This document shows positions 1-9,500 of a stretch of DNA of 64,000 nt, piece after piece. The position numbers and the translations under genes are program-made. How positions within the stretch are numbered: the first letter of the stretch is position 1; the number at the start of each line of letters is the position of its first letter. Origin of the DNA: Chrysochromulina tobinii (lineage: Eukaryota > Haptophyta > Prymnesiales > Chrysochromulinaceae); the NCBI GenBank assembly GCA_001275005.1, contig JWZX01003118.1, positions 1 through 64,000 of the forward strand. Reading direction: 5' to 3'. The notes beneath the pieces are model-generated. The model worked only from the letters and a program-made list of their open reading frames with translations. It ran no database searches and had not been told where the DNA came from.

Positions 1-2186
1 GGGGCGGAATCGGCAGCGGTGCGGCGGACGTCGACGGCCAGGGCGCGCTCGACTCGGCGCTCGACGCGTCCGGCGGCGGCGCTGGCAACGCGGCGCTCGT
101 GCCGCCCACCACGGCGCTCGTGGGCCTGGTGTTGAGCTGCCTGCGCGCCTTGCTTGTGGGTGCGCAGCGCGCGCAGGCGTCGATTGAAATGAGCCGGTGG
201 CGCCAACCGGGCGGCGGCGCCCTGCGCATCGCAGCCGAAAGCGGGCGTCTCGATGCCATCGCTCCGAGCGGCTCGGGCTTCTTTGAGAGAGGCATCGTGC
301 CGCCGCCGCGTACCTGTGGCGCTCGCTTCAACGCGTCCGGCATGCTCGCGTGCTTCTACCATTCGCCCTCGCCGTACGCGGGATTGAACGAGGCGGAGCT
401 GCCGCGGACGTACGCGGATTTCGAGGGCCTCGTGCGCGGATGGCAGCTGGCGCCGATCGTCGAGTTGCAGCGAGCTATGCAAATGGGGGGCCTCGCCGGT
501 ACGTGGACGGGCTCGAGCCTGCTTGGTGAGGAGGACGCTGAGGATGAGGACATCGACGACGAGGGCGAGATGTACGGCGGCATGGACGAGCGCGCCGCTG
601 CTATCTTGGGTGCGCCGCCATCCAGCGCGCTGGGGGAGGTCGCTCGCGGCAGCGCCGACGGCGGCGGTGCCGTTGGGATCGCTCAACACGGCGCTCGCAG
701 AGGGATGCGCCAGAGCTGCGGACGCAGCCTGCTGCGCGGACTGGGAGACGCCGCGCGCGGTGCGACGCTCCTCGTCGATCACGTAGCACACGCCGAGGTC
801 GATCGCTCACTGGCCTCGCAGTACCTGGTGGCCTCGCGCCGCTCGGCGCGCGCGGATTCGGCGAGCGACCTCTGCCGACACAACGCGGCGGTCGCGCTCG
901 CGAGCGGCCGAGCGGACCTTTGGCGTGTGTGGATGATGGCGGCATGTGCGACCGCGGCGCAGGAGCCGACGCGACTCGCGGCCGGCGGAGTGGCCTTCGG
1001 CTTTGCGTCACCCGTCCTCACGGCCCTGGTGCATCAGAGGCTCCGCCAGCGGGACGTGCAGACGGTGGCCCTCCTCTCGTGCCTCACCACGAACTCGCGC
1101 GCGCCGCGCACCTGTGGGGAAGAGGAGCGCCGTGGTGAGCACTTACATGCAAGGCCTCCTCACTCGCGCGCGCCGCGTACGCCGCTGCTGCCGCGCGAGG
1201 ACGAGGCCAGCTACCAGCGCTGCCGCCAGATCTACTGCGACCTCCTCGTCCGCTGGCAGCTCGTGGTCCCCCTTGCCGAGATTGCCAAGTTTGGTGGGAG
1301 CGGCCCCTCGCCCGTCGAGTCGCCGCCGCCGCCGCCGGGCGCCGCGCCCGCGCCTGCAGGCACGATCCTCGTCATGGTCACGTCGGCTCAGTTGCCGCCG
1401 CTCAGACCTCAGCTCTCAGTCAGCACCCCCGGCTGCGCGGCGCGCGGTGCGGGCGGCGCGGGCGGCGCGGGCAGCTCGTGCCAGGGCGGCGGCGGCGCCC
1501 ATTACGGCGCGTCGGTGCCCCTGGCCGAGGTTGCCAAATATGGTGCGAGCGTCGGGCGGCGCGTTCCCAGCACGTCCCGCGATGGCAAGCTGCGCGTGTG
1601 CTCGAGCGAAGACAGCTTCCGCGGTGCATGGTACTTTGGCGGCGTCGACACGAGCAGCACTCGAGGTGCCCTCTCCGTATCGACCTCGGCCCACAGCCTC
1701 CCCACAGTCGATCGAGGTGCCATCTCCGCCTCGACCTCGACCCTCAGCCTCCCCACAGTCGATGAGGCGCCTCCGGACGAACACCAATCCTCGCGCCGCG
1801 CCGAGCGCACGCGCTGCACCGTGTGCCAGCTGCCCGCGCGCGGCCTCGTGTGGTTCTGCGGCGTCTGCGGCCACGGCGGCCATCTGCGCTGCATGCGAGA
1901 GTGGTTTGGGGTGCGCGGCGGCGGGCAAGCGCTCGGCATGGCGCTCGGCGGGTGCCCTAGCGGGTGCGGCTGCCGCTGCCTGCACGCCGCGCCGCCCGAG
2001 CCCTCGTCTTGCTGCTCGCCGCTTCCGTGCGGGACGAGCGCCGGCGCCTCGCAGCGCGGCGCGCGCGTCACGCCCTCCTCAAGGCAGGCACGCGGGCCGC
2101 GCTCCGGAGGGGGCTCCGCGTTTGGGGCTTCGGCCGACGCGCGGCAGCGTGCGCGCGCAATCTCGGCTTTGCTCACAAGTCCTTGA
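1..2186 (+). CDS. WDR59: WDR59-like GATOR2 subunit, C-terminal part (5' end outside window)
   Basis: The frame is open from base 3, and the first candidate start (base 99) is GTG, so the gene begins upstream. The C-terminus carries a paired-zinc RING of the type found in WDR59 (yeast Mtc5/Sea3): CTVCQLPARGL, then FCGVCGHGGHLRCMREWF, then CPSGCGCRC (about 1818-1980). Upstream are the WDR59-type helical segments: LCRHNAAVALASGR (about 880), QRDVQTVALLSCL (about 1050) and YCDLLVRWQL (about 1235). WDR59 is a subunit of GATOR2, which antagonises GATOR1 and so supports TORC1 activity at the lysosome or vacuole; this role is known for the family and inferred here. The N-terminal WD40 propeller and most of the RWD region must lie outside the window. 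Low-complexity Pro/Gly/Ala stretches and an in-frame imperfect repeat (VPLAEIAKFG and VPLAEVAKYG) separate the conserved blocks, and stopless introns could be hidden there. Confidence 0.8.
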   Translation, partial: GGIGSGAADVDGQGALDSALDASGGGAGNAALVPPTTALVGLVLSCLRALLVGAQRAQASIEMSRWRQPGGGALRIAAESGRLDAIAPSGSGFFERGIVPPPRTCGARFNASGMLACFYHSPSPYAGLNEAELPRTYADFEGLVRGWQLAPIVELQRAMQMGGLAGTWTGSSLLGEEDAEDEDIDDEGEMYGGMDERAAAILGAPPSSALGEVARGSADGGGAVGIAQHGARRGMRQSCGRSLLRGLGDAARGATLLVDHVAHAEVDRSLASQYLVASRRSARADSASDLCRHNAAVALASGRADLWRVWMMAACATAAQEPTRLAAGGVAFGFASPVLTALVHQRLRQRDVQTVALLSCLTTNSRAPRTCGEEERRGEHLHARPPHSRAPRTPLLPREDEASYQRCRQIYCDLLVRWQLVVPLAEIAKFGGSGPSPVESPPPPPGAAPAPAGTILVMVTSAQLPPLRPQLSVSTPGCAARGAGGAGGAGSSCQGGGGAHYGASVPLAEVAKYGASVGRRVPSTSRDGKLRVCSSEDSFRGAWYFGGVDTSSTRGALSVSTSAHSLPTVDRGAISASTSTLSLPTVDEAPPDEHQSSRRAERTRCTVCQLPARGLVWFCGVCGHGGHLRCMREWFGVRGGGQALGMALGGCPSGCGCRCLHAAPPEPSSCCSPLPCGTSAGASQRGARVTPSSRQARGPRSGGGSAFGASADARQRARAISALLTSP

Positions 2187-2742
2187 GTGTGAAAAGGTTG
2201 GAGGGCCCATCCGTTTCCGAGAGCTATTCGAGAGCTATCGTACTGAATCTATTACGCCGGTCCGGACTCGCCCGTGTCCTTGATGGGATGATGGGGTCTC
2301 AGACCGCGGTCTCGTCTCGACTCGAAAACACGAACGCCGAACAACCGCCTCTGGGGTAACCAGACTACCCTTGCTAACCAAGACCCCCCCGCTCAGGGGG
2401 CGGCCAGAACGATGTGTCCAGCCCACGCCACAGCAAAGCACGAAACATCCAAACACACGCCCCGTCGGGAAAGCGTGGTTCGAGGTCGTGGCACGTGCGG
2501 GGTTTGCCCCTGGGGCTTGCTTGCTTGCGAAAGGGTCAGTTGAATCGACACACAGGCACCGACCAGCCACTACCACACGATTCACTGCCACGCAGTGGTC
2601 GCGTCGCTCGGTGGACTAACACACCGGCGAGGATTTCAAGGTTCCGGCCCCCACCCGGCCGTGAACGACGGTGTTCCAGATTTGGAAATCGCCAATACAG
2701 GAATGCGTGTTTCCGGCCACTTGCCTAAGCCGACTCGTGGCG
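2187..2742. other. Intergenic, no gene seen
   Basis: This stretch separates two tandem + strand genes. It has no ORF with family resemblance and no clear RNA gene. It should hold the 3' end of the WDR59 transcript and the promoter of the next gene. Confidence 0.5.
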
Positions 2743-4002
2743 ATGCTTGCCAATTCTTTTGAGGACGCGCGCGTGCAGCTGCTCTGCATGCGCTGGCTCG
2801 ATCATGAGCGCAGATGGATCTCGTGCCGCGAGGATCCCACCGAAATCCCCGCAGCTCCATGTGCAATCGGCAGCCTGCCTTCGTCGCAGTTCTCGCTTCA
2901 CGAGGTGCGACGATTGCCTGATCGGCCGCCAGTCGCAGGCGAGATATCCGACGTGCACCGCTTCGTTTTGCAAAAGGAGACGGCCGCAGCGCTCAATGCT
3001 CAACTCCAGCGTGAGGCGGTCCATCATCATCGATGGCCCATGGCTTGGTTGACGGGTGAATCGAAATCCAACAGTGGCGGCTACCACTCGCGCGAGGAGG
3101 CCTTGCGCCGCAGCAGCCACGGAGAGGCACTGTGGTACGATGCGCTGCTTGCACAGGTGGTTCTGCCTGCGATCCGCAGCATCGCCATCGACGCGCGCAG
3201 TGGGAAGCCCATCGCGCACGAGGCTCCTGTGCTTGCAGCCACCCTGGCTCGTGTGCTTGCAGAGCCCATCAGGCTCGATGATACGACCGCCCTGGCCGCC
3301 GCCGCTGCCGCGGCACGCGCAGGCCTCGGACTGGACGTAGACGGAGTGCCGACGGGTGGGCGCATCACTGGTTGGCTGAACGTCAACGGCCCTCAGGATC
3401 TCAACTACCTCCACGACCACGGCGCCGACTGTGCCTGGAGCCTGGTGTACTACGTTGCCTCAGGCGAGGAATCGGAGACCCCGAGCCCATTTGACTTTGT
3501 GTCGCGGCTGCTCTCAGATCGGCCGAGGCCCGCGATGATCGTCGAGCCCTCCTCGCACACCTCCGCCGCTGCAGACTCCACCGCATCGGACCCGCCCCCA
3601 GCGGCGGCCGCGCAGCCAGCCTCGGTTTCCAGTCTCGGCGGCGCCTTGCTTCTGAAGACGCACGAGGACCCTTGTACAGGTGCGCACAGCTTCCTCTCGG
3701 TGGCGCCTGCGGCGGGCGAGCTCTGGTGCTTTCCCGGTCACCTGCTGCACGCGGTCATGCCGCGCGAGCTGCTCGACGGCGCGGGCGGCAGCAGCGGTGC
3801 AGCGACCCATCGGCGCGGCTTACGTATCTCCGTGGCATTTAATGTGTACTGCAAGTCCTCGCCCTTCCGCGACGCCAGCATCGGCTACCGGGGTGAGGAC
3901 GCATCAGCCGCCAAAATGCAGTCCGGCAATCTGCGCACGTGCTCTCTTTCGTGCCTTGAGCCGCGAAAATCACGAACTCAAAATGATCTCAAACATGAAT
4001 GA
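2743..4002 (+). CDS. Putative 2OG-Fe(II) oxygenase
   Basis: A 419-residue protein if translation starts at the ATG at 2743; the open frame extends upstream to 2671 but only from GTG. The conserved core is in the C-terminal half: GWLNVNGPQDLNYLHDHG (residues about 206-226), SLVYYVASG, LLLKTHEDP, then GELWCFPGHLLHAVMP (about 325-342) and RRGLRISVAFNVYC (about 355-370). The order N-N-x(n)-H-x-H, YYV, FP..H and RxSxAFN matches the small family of putative 2OG-Fe(II) oxygenases with a double-stranded beta-helix. The H-D-H element and the later His would bind iron and the RIS arginine would bind 2-oxoglutarate; these assignments are inference from the family. A Pro/Ala/Ser-rich insert (about residues 260-300) interrupts the core. 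The substrate is unknown. Confidence 0.6.
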   Translation: MLANSFEDARVQLLCMRWLDHERRWISCREDPTEIPAAPCAIGSLPSSQFSLHEVRRLPDRPPVAGEISDVHRFVLQKETAAALNAQLQREAVHHHRWPMAWLTGESKSNSGGYHSREEALRRSSHGEALWYDALLAQVVLPAIRSIAIDARSGKPIAHEAPVLAATLARVLAEPIRLDDTTALAAAAAAARAGLGLDVDGVPTGGRITGWLNVNGPQDLNYLHDHGADCAWSLVYYVASGEESETPSPFDFVSRLLSDRPRPAMIVEPSSHTSAAADSTASDPPPAAAAQPASVSSLGGALLLKTHEDPCTGAHSFLSVAPAAGELWCFPGHLLHAVMPRELLDGAGGSSGAATHRRGLRISVAFNVYCKSSPFRDASIGYRGEDASAAKMQSGNLRTCSLSCLEPRKSRTQNDLKHE

Positions 4003-4303
4003 TCTCTCCACCGTAGTTGATGCCAGGGATCCCCGTACTAACGTCCGGTTGATGTCAGGGATCCCCATACTATAGTCGGGATGATTATGTCAATTAGGAT
4101 TGCGCAATGTGCGTAAATAAATCAGCATTCGTCAGAATGACAGTGAGAGAAGACAGTGAAATGTGATGATGTTATTCACATCCGGAAAAAGTCGAAGGAG
4201 GCCCCCGCCCCTCCTCAACACCTAATCCTGCGTGCCCTTCCTACAAGAACGGATTTCCGAGCAGGGCGGCCGGTATGCACAGCCGATTCACACTTGGACT
4301 TCG
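4003..4303. repeat. Intergenic with an imperfect 25-bp direct repeat
   Basis: A unit beginning GTTGATGYCAGGGATCCCC occurs at 4016-4040 and again at 4048-4072, with two differences between the copies. The rest is AT-richer sequence leading to the next gene. No gene is visible. Confidence 0.7.
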
Positions 4304-5533
4304 ATGCGCAATCCCGCTCCGCTGCTGTGCATCCTACTCACCACCAGCTTGGTCGCTGCCTCCGGAGACTTCGTCACCACTCAAGTGTCCGGCATCGGCC
4401 GCTACTGCGGCGCTCCAGCCCTATTCCTCGAGCAGCAGCGCGGCAGCTTAGTGCTGCCTGTGCCCGTGCCAGCGAATGCTGTGGCAGCCATGGAGCAGGC
4501 TCTGATGGCGCCGGCGGCGGCCGCCGCAGGCTTTGAGGTGCTGCGCAATGGCCGGTTCATCATCGAACGCGATGGGTGCCTTTTCGACAACCTACCGTGG
4601 GGAAGATTTGCGCCACCACAGGCCAAACGAGACTTCGCCGCACGCTTCGCTGGCCCGGGCCCAACGAAGGCAGCATTCGCATCTACGTACCATCTGCTGA
4701 TGGACGCGATGCAGCGCGAGGCGAATGCCAAAGTCAAGCGGGTGGTGATCGAGCGCTCCGATCTTTTGCTAGCAGGCTCGACGCTCATCCTCGGTGCATG
4801 CGTCTGGCTCGATCCCGTAGTTGCACCGGCCGCGTCGGCGGAGTCGGAGCTGTGCGAGTGTGTTGTGGACGAAGCGCTCGGCCTGGCCCTCGCAGCAACA
4901 GCCGGCCAGGTGCATGTCGAGCGTCTCGTGTGGGAGGCGGCAGCCACGCAGCCGCGGTACTCGGAGCAGCGCGGCAAGATGCGGATGGAGCTGGGTCGAC
5001 TACGTGAAGCAGAGGATGGCAAGGAGGAGGGCGTGAGCGAGCCCGGCGGCGCGTTCGTGCCGCTGCCGTGGGAGATCCGGAGCTTTGCCGAGCTCGAGTC
5101 GCTCACGCTCGAGGAGCGTGCCCTGTCGGCACTCCGAGCGGGGCTGCGACTGCCTCGCCCGCGCGACGCGACATCGGTGACCATTACGGCACTCCTCGAG
5201 CCGCTCCTCGACGAGGATGTGCGCCGACAGGTGCGGCTGCGGCGCGCGCTCGACATGGGCGATGTGGGAACTGCCGCCGCGCTCGACGCGTCCACGTCGA
5301 CGCGTGGACGCTTACTGGCCTCCCTTCGCCTCGCCGTTGAAGAAGAGAGGTACGGGGAGGCCTCCGAGCTCGCGATTGAGATCTCGATTGAGACGAGCCG
5401 GCGCATGGACGTGACGCTGGACGAGGGCACGTACGATCCGTTCCTCGACCAGGACGATTGGTACGCGCGCTCGCTCGCCAACGAGCGCGCGAGGCTCCTT
5501 GAGCAGGAGCGGCGCAAACGCGAGGGTGGTTGA
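4304..5533 (+). CDS. Bifunctional-nuclease (BFN/DUF151) domain protein with UVR motif, targeted to plastid or secretory route
   Basis: A 409-residue protein. The ATG at 4304 is chosen because it opens a clear leader (MRNPAPLLCILLTTSLVAAS); the frame upstream has only GTG. Residues about 40-215 look like a BFN domain: ALFLEQQRGSLVLPVPVP, then TYHLLMDAMQREANAKVKRV and VVDEALGLALAATAGQVHV, in the places where bacterial and plant BFN proteins have LxxxERRLPI, a VxxVVI strand and DARPSDAIALAL. Near the C-terminus, RLAVEEERYGEASELAIEI (about residues 340-360) resembles a UVR helix pair. The same BFN-UVR order is known in plastid bifunctional nucleases of plants. Nuclease activity is not shown here; the DARPSDA-like block is diverged. 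The leader suggests a bipartite plastid signal, as expected in algae with complex plastids. Confidence 0.6.
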   Translation: MRNPAPLLCILLTTSLVAASGDFVTTQVSGIGRYCGAPALFLEQQRGSLVLPVPVPANAVAAMEQALMAPAAAAAGFEVLRNGRFIIERDGCLFDNLPWGRFAPPQAKRDFAARFAGPGPTKAAFASTYHLLMDAMQREANAKVKRVVIERSDLLLAGSTLILGACVWLDPVVAPAASAESELCECVVDEALGLALAATAGQVHVERLVWEAAATQPRYSEQRGKMRMELGRLREAEDGKEEGVSEPGGAFVPLPWEIRSFAELESLTLEERALSALRAGLRLPRPRDATSVTITALLEPLLDEDVRRQVRLRRALDMGDVGTAAALDASTSTRGRLLASLRLAVEEERYGEASELAIEISIETSRRMDVTLDEGTYDPFLDQDDWYARSLANERARLLEQERRKREGG

Positions 5534-5652
5534 ATTTCCGTACGTCCTTGATGTGGGTCGAGGACACGCCACTTTTTGGTTAGAGTCTTGTTGTCAGACA
5601 GGGCCGATGATTGTTCACAGCACAAACTTTCCACGTCGACGCGGTCACGATC

Positions 5653-7521
5653 ATGGCCGACGCGACGCCAAGCGCACGGCCAAGCGCACGGGCCCGCGGC
5701 CAGCCCTACATCTGCCAGTTTGCAAAGTGCTGGTACGAGTGGCGGCTCGGTGAGCTTCGTGCGGCGGCTGCCGTCACCGACGTCGAAGTGTTCGTAGACG
5801 CGGACGAGGAGAGGGCGTGGGAGGCGCGAAGATATGGCGTGCTGCTTCGTGCCTTCTTGCCGGACGACGAGGCGGTGCGTCGGCTCGCTGGGCGCGCGGT
5901 GCTCGTCAAGAATATCACTGAGGAGTGGGGTAGTGGGCGTGACTGGGACGAGTTCGCAGCTGCGCTGCGCGCCTTTCCCGCAGAGCGGTCTGCGCCCTTC
6001 CTGGCGGCTGGGATCACCTTCAAGATCAACGTCACTACTCTCGGCCGACGCTTGCTCGAAGAGGAGCGGCAGCAGCTGATCAAACAACTCGAGCCGCTGC
6101 TCGCGTTCCGCGGCAGCGTGCGGATGCGCGATCCGGACGTCACCTTCGTTCTCTTCGTGGACACGCCGTCCATGAAGGGAGAGGAGGGATGTACCAGCAC
6201 GACGGCGCGGTACCGGTTCGGCCGGTGGATCGCCGACGGGCGGCGCGACCTGGTGCACAAGTACGACCTGAAGACGCGCAACTACATCGGCACGACCTCG
6301 CTCGACCCGGAGCTCTCGCTCGTCATGGCCAACCTGGCGCGCCTGCGCCAGCACGACCTAGTGTACGACCCCTACTGCGGGACGGCGGGCACCCTCGTCG
6401 CTGCGGCTGCCTTCGGCGCACGCGTGCTCGGCTGCGACCTGCACGGGCCGGCGATTCGTGGCCAGCTTCGTACGCGCAGCGGCCCGGGCAAACAAAGCTG
6501 GGACGCTGCCGTACAGGGCATCCCGGAGACGTTTGCTGCGTACGGTCTGCTGCCGCCGGTGGCGCTGATCCAGGGCGACAGCGGTGCGCACCTTGCATTC
6601 CTTCGCGCCGTTCCGGGCGGACTCTTCGATGCGATCATCACGGACCCGCCGTACGGGATCCGCGAGAAGCCTGCCGAAGTGGCCGACGAAAAGTTGCTCA
6701 GCCGCGCCATCGAAGAGCACCACCTCGCGTCGCATGTGCCCAAGACCGCGCTCGCCCCGATCGAGCACATCCTTGCGGACTTGTTCCTCCTGGCGGAAGG
6801 TTCGCTCGTCGACGGCGGCCGGCTCGTCTTCCTACTGCCCACGACGGCGCCCTTCACGGAGGCGGTGCTTCTCGCGCCACCCTCTCTTGTCTTTGAGGGT
6901 GCATTTGAGCAGATGATGGCCGCGCGTTGGTCTCGTTGGTGCATTACCATGCGCCGAAGGCCGCGCGACGTGTCTCAGCAGCACGCCGCGGCAGTGCCGC
7001 CCGTGCCCGCAGCTGAGACGGTCGAGACGCGCACACCGTCGGCCATTTTCGAGCGGGCTGTGTTACGCCCCGATGACGCGCATCTCATTGGGGATGACAA
7101 GAGGGCGGTCGCGGCGGCGCAAAGCTTGCTGCACCCCGAGCTGCTCAAAAAGAGCTCGAGTGCGCGCCGGCGGCTCGCGCGCCGCCTCGACAAGCTCACG
7201 GGCGGCACCACCGCGCAGGCGGAGGGCGGCCACGACGGACACGGAGCCGGCAGTCCGCCAGTGCCCTTGCCTGGCGCGTACGGCGCTAGCACGAGGGCTA
7301 TGCGGCGGCAGGTGCGCAACCAGGGGCGTGGCAAGTACGAGGCGCGCGTGCGGGCGCAACTGGGCGCGATCGTGGCCGGCCATGATGAAGGTGTCCATAC
7401 GAACGCCTGGCGCCTTGGCGGCCCGTTTGTGCGTCGTTGGTGGCTGTCGACACTGGCGGCTGGCGCGGTGCTGCTCACGGCTTCGCTGCTCGCTCGCGCA
7501 GGGGCACGAAGCAAACGGTGA
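5653..7521 (+). CDS. TRM11: tRNA (guanine(10)-N2)-methyltransferase Trm11-like, with C-terminal membrane anchor
   Basis: A 622-residue protein from the ATG at 5653 (the frame upstream starts only at TTG). The family is recognised from GRWIADGRRDLVHKYDLKTR and YIGTTSLDPELSLVMANLA, then the SAM-binding VYDPYCGTAGTLVAAAAFGA (about residues 237-256) and the N-methyltransferase catalytic motif DPPYGIRE (about 330-337). Trm11, with its partner Trm112, makes N2-methylguanosine at position 10 of cytosolic tRNAs (family knowledge). The N-terminal THUMP-like region is present. Two things are odd. The protein is longer than usual, with a charged linker after residue 440. It ends in a single hydrophobic segment (WWLSTLAAGAVLLTASLLA) followed by a short basic tail, the layout of a tail-anchored protein. 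The frame is uninterrupted to the stop, so the tail is not an obvious read-through. Confidence 0.85.
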   Translation: MADATPSARPSARARGQPYICQFAKCWYEWRLGELRAAAAVTDVEVFVDADEERAWEARRYGVLLRAFLPDDEAVRRLAGRAVLVKNITEEWGSGRDWDEFAAALRAFPAERSAPFLAAGITFKINVTTLGRRLLEEERQQLIKQLEPLLAFRGSVRMRDPDVTFVLFVDTPSMKGEEGCTSTTARYRFGRWIADGRRDLVHKYDLKTRNYIGTTSLDPELSLVMANLARLRQHDLVYDPYCGTAGTLVAAAAFGARVLGCDLHGPAIRGQLRTRSGPGKQSWDAAVQGIPETFAAYGLLPPVALIQGDSGAHLAFLRAVPGGLFDAIITDPPYGIREKPAEVADEKLLSRAIEEHHLASHVPKTALAPIEHILADLFLLAEGSLVDGGRLVFLLPTTAPFTEAVLLAPPSLVFEGAFEQMMAARWSRWCITMRRRPRDVSQQHAAAVPPVPAAETVETRTPSAIFERAVLRPDDAHLIGDDKRAVAAAQSLLHPELLKKSSSARRRLARRLDKLTGGTTAQAEGGHDGHGAGSPPVPLPGAYGASTRAMRRQVRNQGRGKYEARVRAQLGAIVAGHDEGVHTNAWRLGGPFVRRWWLSTLAAGAVLLTASLLARAGARSKR

Positions 7522-7695
7522 GTGCAGAGGCCGAATAGTCGCTCTTAAAAATAAGAAGAATTCAAGAATTCACGCTCTTCAATCTCCAAAGTAACTGCAC
7601 ATGTCGCGTGAAGAACGCACGTGAGGGAGCCATGCGTCGCGAGAGGGCGCGAAGGCTCTCTGTGATCGACCCTGCTCCATCGGGAGTGCCTTCGA

Positions 7696-7950
7696 TCACC
7701 TCGAAGGTCGTGTATCTGCTCGCTCCATCGCTGCTATGGCCTCGAGCTCGCGCTCTCGGATCTGCCTCACCTTAATGTACATTTCCAGGTCCTCGTCGCT
7801 GAACCGCTGTCGGATTAGATGCTGCTGGTACCGAAAGCCGATGATCGTGGTGATGCTCATCGTGACGAAAGTGATCGCCATCTTGTACTTCTGTGGCAGT
7901 TCGCCCGGCGCATCTCCCGGGCAGCGGCCGAATCCACGCCCGAAACCCAT
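7696..7950 (-). CDS. Small single-pass membrane protein, unknown
   Basis: An 84-residue protein from the ATG at 7950; the frame extends further upstream without a convincing Met. It has a Gly/Arg-rich start (MGFGRGFGRCPGDAPGELP), a hydrophobic segment (MAITFVTMSITTIIGF, about residues 24-39) and a charged helical C-terminus rich in Arg and Glu (SDEDLEMYIKVRQIRERELE). This is the layout of a small mitochondrial inner-membrane or organelle subunit, but I do not recognise the family. It is convergent with the Trm11 gene (174 bp apart). Confidence 0.5.
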   Translation of the reverse strand: MGFGRGFGRCPGDAPGELPQKYKMAITFVTMSITTIIGFRYQQHLIRQRFSDEDLEMYIKVRQIRERELEAIAAMERADTRPSR

Positions 7951-8315
7951 CACGAGGACGAGTTGTCTTTTACAGCACTGTGAAAGTACTGTGAAAGGAG
8001 TGAACCTCCCCCCCGATACAAAACACAGGGGGAGCCGGGACACACATCGTGGTACTGCACCTGCTCCTCGGACGAGACTCTCTGTGGCCGCGAAGAGCTT
8101 CGACTCGTCCTCGGCCGGGTCGCTGCCACCATCGCTTGCCATTCTGCGCGCTCTTGTGCGCCAGTCCACCAGAGCAGAGCGAAGGCCAGCTCTATGATGG
8201 TGGCGATACGGTGAGACGCGAGGCGTGCATAATTCCAACGCAAGGTTTTTCGCTTTTTCCCCACAGCCCTCTCGCGGCAGTGGACGAAGGTCGACTCTCA
8301 CGACAACCGCGCAAA

Positions 8316-9500
8316 ATGCTTGCGCAACTAGGCAGGTCGAACCCGCACCGCCACTCGGAGGTACTGAGAACGAATCACTCTAAGCCGATAACATACAGCG
8401 ACCTTGCTGAAGCCATCTTGGGACCACTTGGCCGACACCCTTTCGCCGATAACTCCTCATGGCGAGGCGTGAGGCCAGAGCACTGGTATAAAAAGAGTGC
8501 CTTCTCGATGCAGCACAGGGACCTCGCCCTCATGTTGATGCGCCTCGCAAGTGAGGGCTGCTGGATCCTCGAGATTGGCTCCTTCATCGGCAACAGTGCT
8601 GTGACCTGGGTGAAGGCGACACGTGCCGCTGCCTTAGCCTCTGCAACCGTGGTCACGATGGACTCATGGCTGGGCGATGTCGGCATGTGGCAGTGGAAGG
8701 ACAAATGGCTCGGTCCTCGCTCCTCGGATGGCAGCCCACGGCTGTTTGAGCAATTCATGGCCAACATAGTGGACAAGAATGCCTCGGATCGTGTGCTTCC
8801 GTTGCGGGTGCCCTCTGCGGTTGGGCTGCGGTACCTCCTCACATTGCTGCACTCGCAGGCGATCCCGCCACCACACCTTATCTATCTAGACGCGGCCCAT
8901 GACTACCCAGAGACCTTGCAAGAAATCCAATTGGCTTGGCAACTGCTCGGACCGGGAGGCTTCCTCGTGGGCGACGACTTCGATCGGTTCTGGCCTTCTG
9001 TGCAGCAGAGCGTGATTGAGTTCACACAGACCCTTTCGGCGGACGAGGTCGACTTACCCAGCCGCTATGCGGCACACTGGGATGGTGTGCCGCTCAAACG
9101 CATGCGTGTCGCCGTCGTCAACGGCCAGTCGGCTAGCGAGGCGCGAATCCTTCTGAAGAACTCGCAGTGGCTTCTGCGCAAGGCGCCAGCGGACGAGCAT
9201 CTGCACGTGTACGGGCCACAACAGGTGACGGTGACGCCGTCGATGAGCACTTGGCCGTTCCTGCGCGCCACCGCACGATGCTGTCTGAACGGCTGGACGT
9301 CGGATAAGTTCACTACCTGTCATTCAGCCAAGCCTTTCATGTCACAGCGTTCGTGCAACGTTCATGGTGTGCATGCCGATGCCGAAGTGCCTGCCGGTGG
9401 ACGTGTGCAGCGTCCACGAGCTGTTGTGGGCGTTGGGCGTTGCAAGCTGTTTGCGTGCCATGGATGTACTGCGAACGACGAGAAAGGATGCAGCAGCTGA
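8316..9500 (+). CDS. Class I SAM-dependent methyltransferase (Methyltransf_24 type)
   Basis: A 394-residue protein from the ATG at 8316; the frame upstream is open only from GTG. The Rossmann core is clear: CWILEIGSFIGNSAVTW (motif I, about residues 82-98), ATVVTMDSWLGD (motif II), LIYLDAAHDYPETLQEIQLA (about 189-208) and LGPGGFLVGDDFDRFW (about 211-226). The LDAAHDY followed by GG.L.GDD pattern is typical of the Methyltransf_24/TylF-like group, in which the aspartates help bind metal or substrate. The substrate cannot be predicted. The C-terminal 100 residues, rich in Cys and His, are not recognised. Confidence 0.65.
   Translation: MLAQLGRSNPHRHSEVLRTNHSKPITYSDLAEAILGPLGRHPFADNSSWRGVRPEHWYKKSAFSMQHRDLALMLMRLASEGCWILEIGSFIGNSAVTWVKATRAAALASATVVTMDSWLGDVGMWQWKDKWLGPRSSDGSPRLFEQFMANIVDKNASDRVLPLRVPSAVGLRYLLTLLHSQAIPPPHLIYLDAAHDYPETLQEIQLAWQLLGPGGFLVGDDFDRFWPSVQQSVIEFTQTLSADEVDLPSRYAAHWDGVPLKRMRVAVVNGQSASEARILLKNSQWLLRKAPADEHLHVYGPQQVTVTPSMSTWPFLRATARCCLNGWTSDKFTTCHSAKPFMSQRSCNVHGVHADAEVPAGGRVQRPRAVVGVGRCKLFACHGCTANDEKGCSS

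Noticed and set aside
4402-6354. 650-residue open frame on the minus strand
   Set aside because: It is an antisense shadow of the BFN/UVR and Trm11 genes, Arg/Ser-rich with no family resemblance; the plus-strand frames carry conserved domains.
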